DNA from: an uncultured Phycicoccus sp. | Lineage (GTDB): Bacteria > Actinomycetota > Actinomycetes > Actinomycetales > Dermatophilaceae | NCBI RefSeq assembly: GCF_947495705.1 | Contig: NZ_CANLZR010000011.1 | Coordinates: 1-64,000, forward strand | DNA: 64,000 bases | Direction: 5' to 3' | Part shown: in pieces, positions 43,182 to 52,210 of the stretch | Layout of the letters: each line of letters begins with the position of its first letter | Numbering within the stretch: the stretch's first letter is position 1 | The notes under the pieces: model-generated | Database searches by the model: none | The model's input: the letters and a program-made list of their open reading frames with translations, nothing else | Told to the model about the DNA's origin: nothing | Position numbers and translations under genes: made by a program

Positions 43182-44195
43182 GTGGAGAGCGAGACCGGCG
43201 GGCCCGAGCCGCACCGTGTGTCCGTCGTGGTGCCCGTCTACCAGGGCGCACGGACCCTGCCGGCCGTCGTCGCCGAGCTCGCCGCGTCGACGGTGCCCCG
43301 CAGCACGCCGGGCGGGCGCGCCTACGTCGTCGAGGAGGTCGTCCTCGTCGACGACTGCGGCCCCGACGGGTCGGACGCCGTCATCCGGCGGCTGGCGGCC
43401 GAGCACGACTGGGTCCGTCCGGTCTGGCTGAGCCGCAACTTCGGTCAGCACGCGGCGACGCTCGCGGGCATCTCGGCCTCCGGTGGGGAGTGGGTCGTGA
43501 CGATGGACGAGGACGGCCAGCACGACCCCGAGCACATCGGGACGCTCCTGGACACCGCGATGGCCGAGCAGGCCGACCTCGTGTACGCGCGACCGACGAA
43601 CCCCCCGCCGCACGGGGCCGGCCGCAACCTCGCCTCCCGGTCGGCGAAGTGGCTCGTCTCGAAGCTCGCGCGGGGCGCGCGCGCCGCCGACTTCAACAGC
43701 TTCCGGCTCGTCCTCGGCGAGGTCGCCCGCTCGGTGGCCGCCTACGCCGGACCGGGCATCTACCTCGACGTCGCCATCTCGTGGGTCGCCCGGCGGGTCA
43801 CGACCGCGCCGGTCCCGATGCGCGCCGAGGGCGACCGCCCCTCGGGGTACGACGTGCGGCGGCTCGTGTCGCACTTCTGGCGTCTCGTGCTGTCCAGCGG
43901 CACGACACCCCTGCGCTGGGTCAGCCTCACCGGGGCGGCCGCGATCGTGCTGGCCCCGCTCATCGCGGTCGTGCTCGTCGTGGGCCGGGCCACCGCGCGG
44001 TGGGACGCGCCCGGCTGGACCTCGACGATGGTCCTGCTCATGGCCGCCACCGGCGCGATCCTCTTCGCCCTCGGGGTCATCGCCGAGTACGTCGGGATGG
44101 CCGTCAACATGGCGATGGGCAAGCCGCTCTACCTGCCCGTCCGGGACCGGCTCGACGGGCCCCTCGGGCGCGAGCGCGCCGGCGAGGAGGCGTGA
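43182..44195 (+). CDS. Glycosyltransferase family 2 (DPM1/GtrB-like)
   Basis: A 337-residue membrane enzyme that probably transfers a sugar to polyprenyl phosphate. VSVVVPVYQGARTLPAVV, LVDDCGPDGSD, SRNFGQHAATLAGISAS, VTMDEDGQHDPEHI (D-x-D) and DFNSFRLV (acceptor region) are seen; two C-terminal membrane segments (IVLAPLIAVVLVVGR; MVLLMAATGAILFALGVIAEYVG). Stop overlaps the epimerase start (GTGA). Confidence 0.9.
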   Translation: MESETGGPEPHRVSVVVPVYQGARTLPAVVAELAASTVPRSTPGGRAYVVEEVVLVDDCGPDGSDAVIRRLAAEHDWVRPVWLSRNFGQHAATLAGISASGGEWVVTMDEDGQHDPEHIGTLLDTAMAEQADLVYARPTNPPPHGAGRNLASRSAKWLVSKLARGARAADFNSFRLVLGEVARSVAAYAGPGIYLDVAISWVARRVTTAPVPMRAEGDRPSGYDVRRLVSHFWRLVLSSGTTPLRWVSLTGAAAIVLAPLIAVVLVVGRATARWDAPGWTSTMVLLMAATGAILFALGVIAEYVGMAVNMAMGKPLYLPVRDRLDGPLGRERAGEEA

Positions 44196-45151
44196 GCGCC
44201 GACCTCGCGCCGCTCGCCTGGGTCGTGGGCGCCGGGGGCCTCGTGGGCCGCCACCTCGTCACGGCCCTGCGCCGGGACGGCTGGGAGGTGCGCACCTGCA
44301 ATGTCCCCTGGGACGACGAGGCCGCGGCGTCGGCGGTGCTGGCCGAGGAGTACACCCGGTTCAGCGCGGACCGGGCCGGGCGCCGGTGGCTCCTCGCCTG
44401 GTGTGCGGGGGCGGGCGTCGTCGCGACCTCCGAGGAGGCGCTGGCCGGCGAGCTCCGCGTCTTCGAGCGGTTCGTGGGGCTGCTCGGCAGCGACGCCGCG
44501 GCCGACGACGACGGCGTCGTGTTCCTCGCGTCCTCCGCCGGTGGCCTCTACGCCGGCTCGTCGCGCCCGCCCTTCACCGAGCGCACCGCACCCGCCCCGC
44601 TCGTTCCGTACGGGCGCACGAAGCTCGCGATGGAGCGCGTCCTCACGGACGCGGCCGCCCGGACCGGGGTGCGGGTCGTCCTCGGCCGGCTCGCGAACGT
44701 CTACGGGCCCGGGCAGACGCTCGGCAAGCCGCAGGGCCTGCTGTCGCAGCTGTGCCTGTCCGACGCGACGACCCGCCCGCTGCCGGTCTTCGTCTCGCTC
44801 GACACGATCCGGGACTACGTCTTCGTCACCGACCTGGCCCGGATGATCGTGCGCTGTGCCGAGCTGGCCCGCGCCGCCGCGCCCGGGTCCGCCGTCGTCA
44901 AGGTCCTGGCCTCCGGGCGTCCCGTCACGGTCGGCCATCTCGTCGGTGAGGCGCGCCGGGTGTTCCACCGGCCGCTGCGGACAGTGACGGTGCCGGGTGG
45001 GCGGGGGCAGGTGCTCGACCTCCGGCTGGGGTCGGTGCGGTGGACCGAGGTCGACGCGCTCGCCGCCACCCCGCTCGCGGCCGGGCTCGCGGCGACCGCC
45101 GCCGACGTGCGGGCCCGGGTCGTCGCCGGGGGACCGCTCGACCGGCGCTGA
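44192..45151 (+). CDS. NAD-dependent epimerase/dehydratase
   Basis: A 319-residue SDR. N-terminal WVVGAGGLVGRHLVTAL; catalytic YGRTKLAMER with Tyr and Lys; RLANVYGPGQ and RDYVFVTDLARM. It would modify the sugar carried by the adjacent GT2, with which it is translationally coupled. Nucleotide-sugar substrate unknown. Converges on the methyltransferase gene with nine bases between stops. Confidence 0.85.
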   Translation: MSADLAPLAWVVGAGGLVGRHLVTALRRDGWEVRTCNVPWDDEAAASAVLAEEYTRFSADRAGRRWLLAWCAGAGVVATSEEALAGELRVFERFVGLLGSDAAADDDGVVFLASSAGGLYAGSSRPPFTERTAPAPLVPYGRTKLAMERVLTDAAARTGVRVVLGRLANVYGPGQTLGKPQGLLSQLCLSDATTRPLPVFVSLDTIRDYVFVTDLARMIVRCAELARAAAPGSAVVKVLASGRPVTVGHLVGEARRVFHRPLRTVTVPGGRGQVLDLRLGSVRWTEVDALAATPLAAGLAATAADVRARVVAGGPLDRR

Positions 45152-45160
45152 CCTCGCGGC

Positions 45161-45889
45161 TCAGGCGGGACGGGTGGCGGCGAGGAAGACCGAGGACCCG
45201 AACGGCAGGTCGCGCCGGGTCAGGACGGCCCGGTCGAGGCGGCACAGGGCGGTCAGGGCGGTGTTGACGACCGGAGGCACCCGCGGCACCTGCACGATGT
45301 CGACCGGCCCGTCGGCCCGGCGCCGCCGGATCCTGCGGCCGAGCCGCTCGGCCGCGAACAGCGGGAAGACGGTGGCGAAGCCGTAGGTGGCGCGGTCGAC
45401 GCGGAACCCGGCCGCGGTGACGGCCTCGACCGCACGGCGGCGGGTGTAGCGCCGATGGTGGCCGTTCGCGACGTCGAAGTCGCTCCAGGCCCAGGCGTAG
45501 GCGGGGACGGACAGGAGGAACGAGCCCCCCGGTCGCAGCACCCGACGGACCTCGGCCAGCGCCGCCTCCTCGGGGGCGCAGTGCTCGATGACGTCGAAGG
45601 CGGCCACGGCGTCGAAGGTGCCGTCGGGGAACGGCAGGGCGAGCGCCGATCCGCAGACTCCGCTCGAGTCCAGCCCGCGGGGGTCGATGTCGAGGGAGAC
45701 GGTGCGGGCGGCCGCCGCGCGGAACCACCCGGCGCTCGGCCCGTCGGCGCTGCCGATGTCGAGGGCGAGGCCCGCGCCGCCGACATGGCGGTGCAGCGCG
45801 GCCTCCAGGAGGTCGGAGCGGGCGACGTACCACCAGTAGTCGGAGACGGCGATCGAGGCCGAGCCGCCGTGGCCTTGCGTCGCTGTCAC
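45161..45889 (-). CDS. SAM-dependent methyltransferase
   Basis: A 242-residue class I methyltransferase: SDYWWYVARSDLLEA, LALDIGSADGPSAGWF (motif I), VSLDIDPRGLD, FDAVAAFDVIEHC and LRPGGSFLLSVPAY. The type is common in glycan and lipid loci. GTG 45889 overlaps the ligase stop (GTGA). A TACCCT box six bases upstream could also give a separate leaderless transcript. Confidence 0.87.
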   Translation of the reverse strand: MTATQGHGGSASIAVSDYWWYVARSDLLEAALHRHVGGAGLALDIGSADGPSAGWFRAAAARTVSLDIDPRGLDSSGVCGSALALPFPDGTFDAVAAFDVIEHCAPEEAALAEVRRVLRPGGSFLLSVPAYAWAWSDFDVANGHHRRYTRRRAVEAVTAAGFRVDRATYGFATVFPLFAAERLGRRIRRRRADGPVDIVQVPRVPPVVNTALTALCRLDRAVLTRRDLPFGSSVFLAATRPA

Positions 45890-47121
45890 CGCGTCAGGGT
45901 ACCCAGCGCGGCCGGGGACTCCGTCGGGGTGTCCGGTGGCGGGGGCTCCGCCGCGCGGCGGGCCGCCATCGCACCGAGCAGGCCCGCGCCCAGGGCGAGC
46001 ATCCCGGTCGTGGTCCCGAAGACCTCACCGAGCCGGAGGGCGCACACGAGCACCGCGACGTTGGCGGCTTCGGCGGCGGCCCAGGTCCGGGTGGCCCGGC
46101 CCGGGCGCAGCAGGCCCACGCCGACGAGAAGGGTCACGGCGACGTACGCGACGGCGAGCACCCAGCCGCCTTCGACGAAGGCGCTCCAGTACGAGTTGTG
46201 GAAGAGGAAGGTGCGGCCGTCGAGGAACACGTACGCCGAGCCGAGGCCCTGCCCGGGCCACGGGGTGTCCTCGACCTTGCCGCTGGACGCGGCGTCGATG
46301 CGCTGCCGGAGCGCGTCGGTGCCGTCCCGGTTGGCGAAGACCCCGACGCGGGCGTAGCGGGTCTCGATGACCTGGATGGCGGCGGCGAGGACCGCGGCCA
46401 GCGCGAGCCGGCCGAACCGCCCCAGGTGTGGCCGCAGGAGCAGCCAGGCGATGCCGCAGGCGAGCGCCGCGATCGACGTCCGGGACCCTGTCGTCCACAC
46501 GAGCCACGAGGTGGCGGTGAGGATGACCAGCTGCGAGGAGGTCCGCTGGGTGAGGCCGACGAGGAGCAGACCGGTGACCGTGTACGCGAGTCCGGCCACG
46601 TTCTTGTCGAGGAGGAACCCCGAGAGGTAGTCGCCGTACGGGGTGGGCGCCAGGCCGGCCTCGAAGAGGGCGGCGTTGGCAGCGAGCCCGGCCGCCAGTC
46701 CCCGGACGAAGGAGGGGTAGTGGATGCGGCCGGACACGACGACGAGGAGGAAGGCCATGACGAGGACGAGCCGCAACGCCCGCCGGGGCCAGCCGTTGAT
46801 GGAGTCGTCCGGCGTCGCGATGCTCACGGCGACGGCGAACGCGAACACGGTGAGCATGAGCGGCACGAACCAGCCCAGCCGGTAGGGGGCTCCGGTCAGG
46901 TGCCGCACCGGGCGCCGGGTCGCCCCGACGGCGACCGTCACGGCGAGGACGAGGAGACCGACGGAGAGCCCGTTCGGGAACCACGACGGGGTGACGGCGA
47001 CGAGCGCGAACGCGCCGAGCAGGGCGTCGACGACCCGAGTCGGCTCGGCCGCGGGCCGGTCGAGCACCACGTCGCCGCCGGGCGGGGACGCCACCGGCGT
47101 GCGGGTGCGGGGCTCGGTCAC
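45886..47121 (-). CDS. O-antigen ligase/polymerase-like membrane protein
   Basis: A 411-residue protein with about 10-11 membrane segments. The family's large external loop lies at about 255-310 (DGTDALRQRIDAASSGKVEDTPWPGQGLGSAY then FHNSYWSAFVEGG) with the H-N-x-Y/W motif of Wzy_C/WaaL ligases; GSRTSIAALACGIAWLL precedes it. It could polymerise or ligate glycan repeat units and may serve the 8-25 kb locus. Leaderless GTG 47121. Confidence 0.85.
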   Translation of the reverse strand: MTEPRTRTPVASPPGGDVVLDRPAAEPTRVVDALLGAFALVAVTPSWFPNGLSVGLLVLAVTVAVGATRRPVRHLTGAPYRLGWFVPLMLTVFAFAVAVSIATPDDSINGWPRRALRLVLVMAFLLVVVSGRIHYPSFVRGLAAGLAANAALFEAGLAPTPYGDYLSGFLLDKNVAGLAYTVTGLLLVGLTQRTSSQLVILTATSWLVWTTGSRTSIAALACGIAWLLLRPHLGRFGRLALAAVLAAAIQVIETRYARVGVFANRDGTDALRQRIDAASSGKVEDTPWPGQGLGSAYVFLDGRTFLFHNSYWSAFVEGGWVLAVAYVAVTLLVGVGLLRPGRATRTWAAAEAANVAVLVCALRLGEVFGTTTGMLALGAGLLGAMAARRAAEPPPPDTPTESPAALGTLTR

Positions 47122-47128
47122 GCGGGCC

Positions 47129-47134
47129 ACTGTA
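47129..47134 (-). promoter_or_regulatory. Leaderless -10 element of the ligase-methyltransferase unit
   Basis: TACAGT on the minus strand, seven bases before GTG 47121. Confidence 0.6.
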
Positions 47135-47154
47135 CGGCGGGCGGGTGCCGGGGA

Positions 47155-47177
47155 CCGGGACGATCGGGGAGTCCCGG
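47155..47177 (-). terminator. Hairpin after the TetR gene
   Basis: CCGGGAC (47155-47161) pairs with GTCCCGG (47171-47177) around a nine-base loop, 18 bases past the TetR stop. No T-run. Confidence 0.35.
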
Positions 47178-47194
47178 CGGCGGGGTCGGCCGGG

Positions 47195-47863
47195 TCAGCC
47201 GGTGCGCCGGACGAGCCGGACGGCGAGCTCGCCGTACTCGGCCTCGATGGCCTCGGGAGTCCTCCGGGCGCCCGGCACGTACCACCGGGCGACGTCGATG
47301 GCCATGGACAGCAGCGCCAGCGCGGTGGTCCGCACGTCGTCGACCTCGAACTCGCCGGACGCGACACCGTCGCTCAGGACGTCGGCGACGACGTGGTCGA
47401 TCTCCTTGCGCAACCCGAGGACCTCCACCTGGTGGTCCTCGCTGAGGTGGCGGAACTCGAACTGGACGATGCGACCCAGCTGGTGGTGCTCGGCGTGCCA
47501 CCGCGAGAACCCGCCGATGATCGCGCGCAGGGCCTCGGTGGCCGTCGCGGCGTCGCGGGACGCCTCGACGAGCAGGTCGCGAGCGCGGGCATGGCCGCGG
47601 CGGCTCAGCTCGAAGAGCAGGATCTCCTTGGACGCGAAGTGGACGTAGACGCCGGCGGGGGAGAGGCCCGCCCGGGACGCGATGTCCCGCGTGGTCGTGG
47701 CCGGGAACCCGTTCGCGGCGAACGCGTCGGCGGCGGCGAGCATGATCCGGACGGCGGTGTCGGACGCGTCGGTGCCGCCGCCCGGGCGCCCGCCCTCGGG
47801 GGCGATGGCGGCGAGGACGGCGCTCTCGGTGAGCGGTGTGGTGCTCGGCACGGTTGACAGCAT
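47195..47863 (-). CDS. TetR-family transcriptional regulator
   Basis: A 222-residue repressor. HTH DNA-binding domain at about 40-90 (AADAFAANGFPATTTRDIASRAGLSPAGVYVHFASKEIL), ligand domain after it. The first 35 residues are an extended, disordered-looking tail; ATG 47863 is used because no better in-frame start has a ribosome site, although a start near residue 41 cannot be excluded. Divergent from an acyl-CoA dehydrogenase gene with a palindrome between them, so it probably represses both and responds to an acyl-CoA. Confidence 0.9.
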   Translation of the reverse strand: MLSTVPSTTPLTESAVLAAIAPEGGRPGGGTDASDTAVRIMLAAADAFAANGFPATTTRDIASRAGLSPAGVYVHFASKEILLFELSRRGHARARDLLVEASRDAATATEALRAIIGGFSRWHAEHHQLGRIVQFEFRHLSEDHQVEVLGLRKEIDHVVADVLSDGVASGEFEVDDVRTTALALLSMAIDVARWYVPGARRTPEAIEAEYGELAVRLVRRTG

Positions 47864-47878
47864 GCCGCACCCGGGTCA

Positions 47879-47898
47879 GACTAAGCAAGCGCTTAGTC
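47879..47898. promoter_or_regulatory. TetR operator palindrome
   Basis: GACTAAGC (47879-47886), four-base spacer, GCTTAGTC (47891-47898): an exact 8-bp inverted repeat of the CTAAGC-n4-GCTTAG form seen for lipid-metabolism TetR regulators. TTGACA at 47854-47859 on the plus strand with CAGACT 17 bases on could be the dehydrogenase promoter, placing the operator across its -10 and start. Confidence 0.8.
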
Positions 47899-47942
47899 AA
47901 TGCGGCGTCGTCGCCGCACCCGCGACCGCTCGAGGAGCCCCC

Positions 47943-49088
47943 ATGCCGCGCAACCTGTACGCCAGCGAGCACGAGGACTTCCGCGCCTCGGTGCAGGAGT
48001 TCGTCGAGCGCACGCTCAAGCCGCGCGCCGAGCAGATGCTCGAGGTCAAGTCGATCGACCGCGACATCTGGAAGGAGGCCGGCAAGCAGGGCCTCTTCGG
48101 CCTCGACATCCCCGAGGAGTTCGGGGGCATGGGCGCCGAGGACTACCGCTTCAACGCCATCTCCGCCGAGGTCATCGCCGGCTTCAACTTCGCCGTGTCG
48201 TCGTGTTTCGGCATCCACTCCGACGTCTGCCCGCCGTACATCGTCGACCTCGGCACCGACGAGCAGAAGCAGCGCTGGCTGCCCGGCATGGCCAACGGCG
48301 ACCTCATCGCGGCCATCGCGATGACCGAGCCGTCCGGCGGCTCCGACCTCGCCGCCCTGAAGACCACCGCCGTCCGGGACGGCGACACCTGGGTCCTGAA
48401 CGGCAGCAAGACGTTCATCACCAACGGCTACCAGGCCGACCTCGTCATCGTCGCCGCCCGCACCGACCCGGGCAAGGGCGCCAAGGGCATCACCCTGTTC
48501 GTCGTCGAGGCCGGCATGGACGGCTTCACCCGCGGCCGCAAGCTCGACAAGGTCGGGCAGGAGGAGGCCGACACCTCCGAGCTCTTCTTCGAGGACGTGC
48601 GTGTCCCCGACACGAACCGGCTCGGCGAGGAGGGGCTGGGCTTCATCGCGATGATGCAGCGGCTCCCGCAGGAGCGGGTGGGCGCGGCCGTCGCGAACAC
48701 CGCCCACGCCTTCCAGATCTTCCGCGAGACCGTCGAGTACACCAAGGAGCGCACGGCGTTCGGCCAGCCGGTGGGTGCGTTCCAGCACAACAAGTTCAAG
48801 ATGGCCGAGCTGCTCACCAAGCTCGAGGTCACCCAGGCCTACGTCGACGACTGCGTCGCCGCGCACGCCGAGGGCGCCCTCACCCCCGTCGACGCCGCGA
48901 AGGCCAAGTGGTTCAGCGCTCAGGTGCAGAACGAGGTGCTCGACGAGTGCGTCCAGCTGCACGGCGGCTACGGCTTCATGAACGAGTACCGGGTCGCCCG
49001 GGCCTGGCGCGACGCGCGGGTCTCGAAGATCTGGGCCGGCTCCAACGAGATCATGAAGGAGCTCATCGGCCGCGACCTCGGCCTGTGA
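47943..49088 (+). CDS. Acyl-CoA dehydrogenase
   Basis: A 381-residue FAD enzyme for the first step of fatty-acid or branched-chain acyl-CoA oxidation. AIAMTEPSGGSDLAALKT (FAD/substrate site), TWVLNGSKTFITNG, ERTAFGQPVGAFQHNKFKMAE and the C-terminal QLHGGYGFMNEYRVARAWRDARV with IWAGSNEIMKELIGR. Length is normal. ATG 47943 has CGAGGAG about eight bases upstream. Probably controlled by the divergent TetR. Chain-length preference cannot be read. Confidence 0.94.
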   Translation: MPRNLYASEHEDFRASVQEFVERTLKPRAEQMLEVKSIDRDIWKEAGKQGLFGLDIPEEFGGMGAEDYRFNAISAEVIAGFNFAVSSCFGIHSDVCPPYIVDLGTDEQKQRWLPGMANGDLIAAIAMTEPSGGSDLAALKTTAVRDGDTWVLNGSKTFITNGYQADLVIVAARTDPGKGAKGITLFVVEAGMDGFTRGRKLDKVGQEEADTSELFFEDVRVPDTNRLGEEGLGFIAMMQRLPQERVGAAVANTAHAFQIFRETVEYTKERTAFGQPVGAFQHNKFKMAELLTKLEVTQAYVDDCVAAHAEGALTPVDAAKAKWFSAQVQNEVLDECVQLHGGYGFMNEYRVARAWRDARVSKIWAGSNEIMKELIGRDLGL

Positions 49089-49098
49089 CCGACGCGGC

Positions 49099-49854
49099 TC
49101 AGTCGAGCGGGCCGCCGGCGACGTAGATGACCTGCCCCGAGACGAAACCGGCCTCCTCCGAGACGAGGAAGGCGATCGTCGCGGCGATGTCGGCGGGCTG
49201 CCCGACCCGGGCGACCGGGATCTGGGCGGCGGTGTGGGTGAGGAAGTCCTCGAACGAGACCTTGAGCCGCTCGGCCGTCGCCCGGGTCATGTCCGTCTCG
49301 ATGAAGCCGGGCGCCACGGCGTTCGCGGTGACCCCGAACTTCCCGAGCTCGATGGCGAGGGTCTTGGTGAAGCCCTGCAGCCCGGCCTTGGCGGCCGCGT
49401 AGTTGGCCTGCCCGCGGTTGCCCTGCGCCGAGGAGGACGACAGGTTGACGATCCGGCCGTACCGCTGCTCGGTCATGTGGGCCTGGCACGCCTTGGTCAT
49501 GAGGAACGCGCCCTTGAGGTGGACGGCCATGACGGCGTCCCAGTCGTCCTCGGTCATCCTGAAGAGGAGGTTGTCGCGGATGATCCCGGCGTTGTTGACC
49601 AGGACGACGGGCGGGCCGAGCTCGGCGGCGACCCGGGCGACCCCGGCCTCGACCGCGGCCGCGTCCGACACGTCGACCCCCAGCCCGACGGCCCGGCCCC
49701 CGGCGTCCCGGATGCCGCCGGCCACGACCTCGCACGCGGCCTCGTCGAGGTCGAGCACGGCGACGGCGAACCCGTCCCGAGCCAGCCGCTCGGCGGTCGC
49801 GGCCCCGATCCCGCGGGCGGCTCCGGTGACGACGGCGACACGCTGCACGGGCAT
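49099..49854 (-). CDS. FabG-like short-chain dehydrogenase/reductase
   Basis: A 251-residue classical SDR: VVTGAARGIG (NADPH loop), LVNNAGIIRDN, NLSSSSAQGNRGQANYAAAKAGL (Ser-Tyr-Lys catalytic set) and VAPGFIETDMT. This is the 3-oxoacyl-ACP/acetoacetyl-CoA reductase type. ATG 49854 has GAGGAG about seven bases upstream. It converges on the dehydrogenase, so both may serve fatty-acid metabolism, but it is not in the same transcript. Confidence 0.9.
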   Translation of the reverse strand: MPVQRVAVVTGAARGIGAATAERLARDGFAVAVLDLDEAACEVVAGGIRDAGGRAVGLGVDVSDAAAVEAGVARVAAELGPPVVLVNNAGIIRDNLLFRMTEDDWDAVMAVHLKGAFLMTKACQAHMTEQRYGRIVNLSSSSAQGNRGQANYAAAKAGLQGFTKTLAIELGKFGVTANAVAPGFIETDMTRATAERLKVSFEDFLTHTAAQIPVARVGQPADIAATIAFLVSEEAGFVSGQVIYVAGGPLD

Positions 49855-49964
49855 GGTGGACTCCTCGAGGCTGGGGGGCTGGGCCGGAGGCCCGACAGTA
49901 GCCGAGCCGGGGCCCGGCCCGTCCAGGCCTGACGCGGAGGTCATCGACGGGCCCCCGGGCCGGG

Positions 49965-49970
49965 TAGGTT
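49965..49970 (+). promoter_or_regulatory. Predicted -10 element for glgX-treY-treZ
   Basis: TAGGTT about 79 bases before GTG 50049; the leader includes GAAAGG at 50037-50042. A GC-rich direct repeat (GCGCGGGGGACCCCCGCGCG, 49979-49998) just after the box is self-complementary and could form a hairpin in the leader. Confidence 0.4.
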
Positions 49971-50048
49971 GGGACCTCGCGCGGGGGACCCCCGCGCGAG
50001 CGCCGGCAGCGCGGCTGGCCTGTAGTGACCCCCCTCGAAAGGCATTCT

Positions 50049-52205
50049 GTGGAGATCTGGCCTGGGACGGCGTACCCCCTCGGCGCCACCTACGACGGCA
50101 GCGGTGTCAACTTCGCGCTGTTCAGCGAGGTCGCCGAGACCGTCGAGCTGTGCCTCGTCGACGACGACGGCGCCGAGACGCGCATCGAGCTGCCGGAGGT
50201 CGACGGCTTCGTCTGGCACGGGTATGTGCCGGGGATGCAGCCGGGCCAGCGCTACGGCTACCGCGTCCACGGGCCGTTCGAGCCGACCGAGGGGCACCGC
50301 TGCGACCCGAGCAAGCTGCTGCTCGACCCCTACGCGAAGGCCGTCGAGGGGCAGGTCGCCAACGACCAGGCCCTCTTCTCGTACGACTTCGCCGACCCGA
50401 CCGAGCGCAACACCGAGGACAGCCTCGGCAAGACGATGCTCGGCGTCGTCACCAACCCGTACTTCGACTGGGGCCACGACCGGCCGCCGCGCCACGAGTA
50501 CCACGAGAGCGTCATCTACGAGGCCCACGTCAAGGGCCTGACGATGACCCACCCCGAGATCCCCGAGGAGATCCGCGGCACGTACGCCGCGATCGCCCAC
50601 CCGGCGATCATCGAGCACCTCACCGCGCTCGGCGTGACCGCCATCGAGCTCATGCCGGTGCACCAGTTCGTCCAGGACACCTCGCTGCAGTCCAAGGGCC
50701 TGTCCAACTACTGGGGCTACAACACCATCGGCTTCCTCGCCCCGCACAACGGGTACTCGCGCTCGGACCGGGGGGAGCAGGTCACCGAGTTCAAGGCGAT
50801 GGTCAAGGCGCTGCACGAGGCCGACATCGAGGTCATCCTCGACGTCGTCTACAACCACACCGCCGAGGGCAACGAGATGGGCCCCACCATCTGCTTCCGC
50901 GGCATCGACAACGCCGCGTACTACCGGCTCGTCGACGACAACAAGGCCCACTACTACGACACGACGGGCACGGGGAACAGCCTCCTCATGCGCAACCCGC
51001 ACGTGCTGCAGCTCATCATGGACAGCCTCCGCTACTGGGTCACCGAGATGCACGTCGACGGCTTCCGCTTCGACCTCGCGGCCACCCTGGCGCGGCAGTT
51101 CCACGAGGTCGACAAGCTCTCGGCGTTCTTCGACCTCATCCAGCAGGACCCGGTCATCTCGCAGGTCAAGCTGATCGCCGAGCCGTGGGACGTCGGTGAC
51201 GGCGGCTACCAGGTGGGCGGCTTCCCGCCGCTGTGGACCGAGTGGAACGGCAAGTACCGCGACACCGTGCGTGACTTCTGGCGCGGGGAGCCCGGCTCGC
51301 TCGGCGAGTTCGCGTCGCGGCTCACCGGGTCCAGCGACCTCTACGAGCACAACGGCCGCAAGCCGATCGCCTCGATCAACTTCGTCACCGCGCACGACGG
51401 CTTCACCCTGCGCGACCTGGTGTCTTACAACGACAAGCACAACGACGCCAACGGCGAGGACGGGCGCGACGGCGAGTCGCACAACCGGTCGTGGAACTGC
51501 GGGGTCGAGGGCCCCACCGACGACCCCGAGGTCATCGCGCTGCGGGTGCGCCAGCAGCGCAACTTCATGGCGACCCTGCTGCTGAGCCAGGGCGTGCCGA
51601 TGATCGCCCACGGCGACGAGATCGGACGCACCCAGGGCGGCAACAACAACGTCTACTGCCAGGACAACGAGATCGCCTGGGTCGACTGGGACCTCGATGC
51701 CGAGCAGCGGCGCCTCTTCGCCTTCACGGCGGCGGTCGCCAAGATCCGCAGCGAGCACCCCGTGTTCCGCCGCCGGCGGTTCTTCGCGGGCAGCGCCGAC
51801 CACGGCGGGCAGTCCGAGATGGGCGACATCGCCTGGTTCCAGGCCGGTGGCGAGCCGATGGGCGAGCACGACTGGACCGACGGCGAGGCCCGGATGATGA
51901 CGGTGTTCCTCAACGGCGACGCCATCCCCGGCCCCGACACCCGGGGCCGGCGGGTCGTCGACGACGACTTCCTCGTCCTGTTCAACGCCGACCACGAGGG
52001 GCACGAGTTCCTCCTCCCCGGGCCGGAGTACGGCGAGCGGTGGGCCGTCGAGGTCGACACCGCCGTGGACGACGTCGACGCCGGCTGGCACGACGCCGGC
52101 GAGAAGGTCCACGTCGAGGCCCGCTCGGTCGTCGTCCTGCGTCACCCGCGCGAGGTCCCGGCCCCGCCGGCCGCCACCGCGGCCGCCGCCCCCGCCCGAG
52201 GCTGA
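50049..52205 (+). CDS. glgX: Glycogen debranching enzyme GlgX
   Basis: A 718-residue GH13 isoamylase-type enzyme that removes α-1,6 branches from glycogen. N-terminal CBM48 (GATYDGSGVNFALFSEVAETVEL), then the catalytic barrel: DVVYNHTAEGNEMG, MHVDGFRFDLAATL (Asp nucleophile), LIAEPWDVG (acid Glu) and NFVTAHDGFTLRDLV. GTG 50049 chosen because GAAAGG lies seven bases before; GTG 50025 is an alternative. The C-terminal 15 residues are Ala/Pro rich. Five bases separate it from treY; as TreX-equivalent it supplies linear glucan. Confidence 0.95.
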   Translation: MEIWPGTAYPLGATYDGSGVNFALFSEVAETVELCLVDDDGAETRIELPEVDGFVWHGYVPGMQPGQRYGYRVHGPFEPTEGHRCDPSKLLLDPYAKAVEGQVANDQALFSYDFADPTERNTEDSLGKTMLGVVTNPYFDWGHDRPPRHEYHESVIYEAHVKGLTMTHPEIPEEIRGTYAAIAHPAIIEHLTALGVTAIELMPVHQFVQDTSLQSKGLSNYWGYNTIGFLAPHNGYSRSDRGEQVTEFKAMVKALHEADIEVILDVVYNHTAEGNEMGPTICFRGIDNAAYYRLVDDNKAHYYDTTGTGNSLLMRNPHVLQLIMDSLRYWVTEMHVDGFRFDLAATLARQFHEVDKLSAFFDLIQQDPVISQVKLIAEPWDVGDGGYQVGGFPPLWTEWNGKYRDTVRDFWRGEPGSLGEFASRLTGSSDLYEHNGRKPIASINFVTAHDGFTLRDLVSYNDKHNDANGEDGRDGESHNRSWNCGVEGPTDDPEVIALRVRQQRNFMATLLLSQGVPMIAHGDEIGRTQGGNNNVYCQDNEIAWVDWDLDAEQRRLFAFTAAVAKIRSEHPVFRRRRFFAGSADHGGQSEMGDIAWFQAGGEPMGEHDWTDGEARMMTVFLNGDAIPGPDTRGRRVVDDDFLVLFNADHEGHEFLLPGPEYGERWAVEVDTAVDDVDAGWHDAGEKVHVEARSVVVLRHPREVPAPPAATAAAAPARG

Positions 52206-52210
52206 GCCCC

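Noticed and set aside
40644-43874. A 1076-codon minus-strand frame
   Set aside because: Antisense to the SSB paralogue, ettA and GT2; Val/Glu/Asp/Gly-rich mirror of those codons without any recognisable domain.
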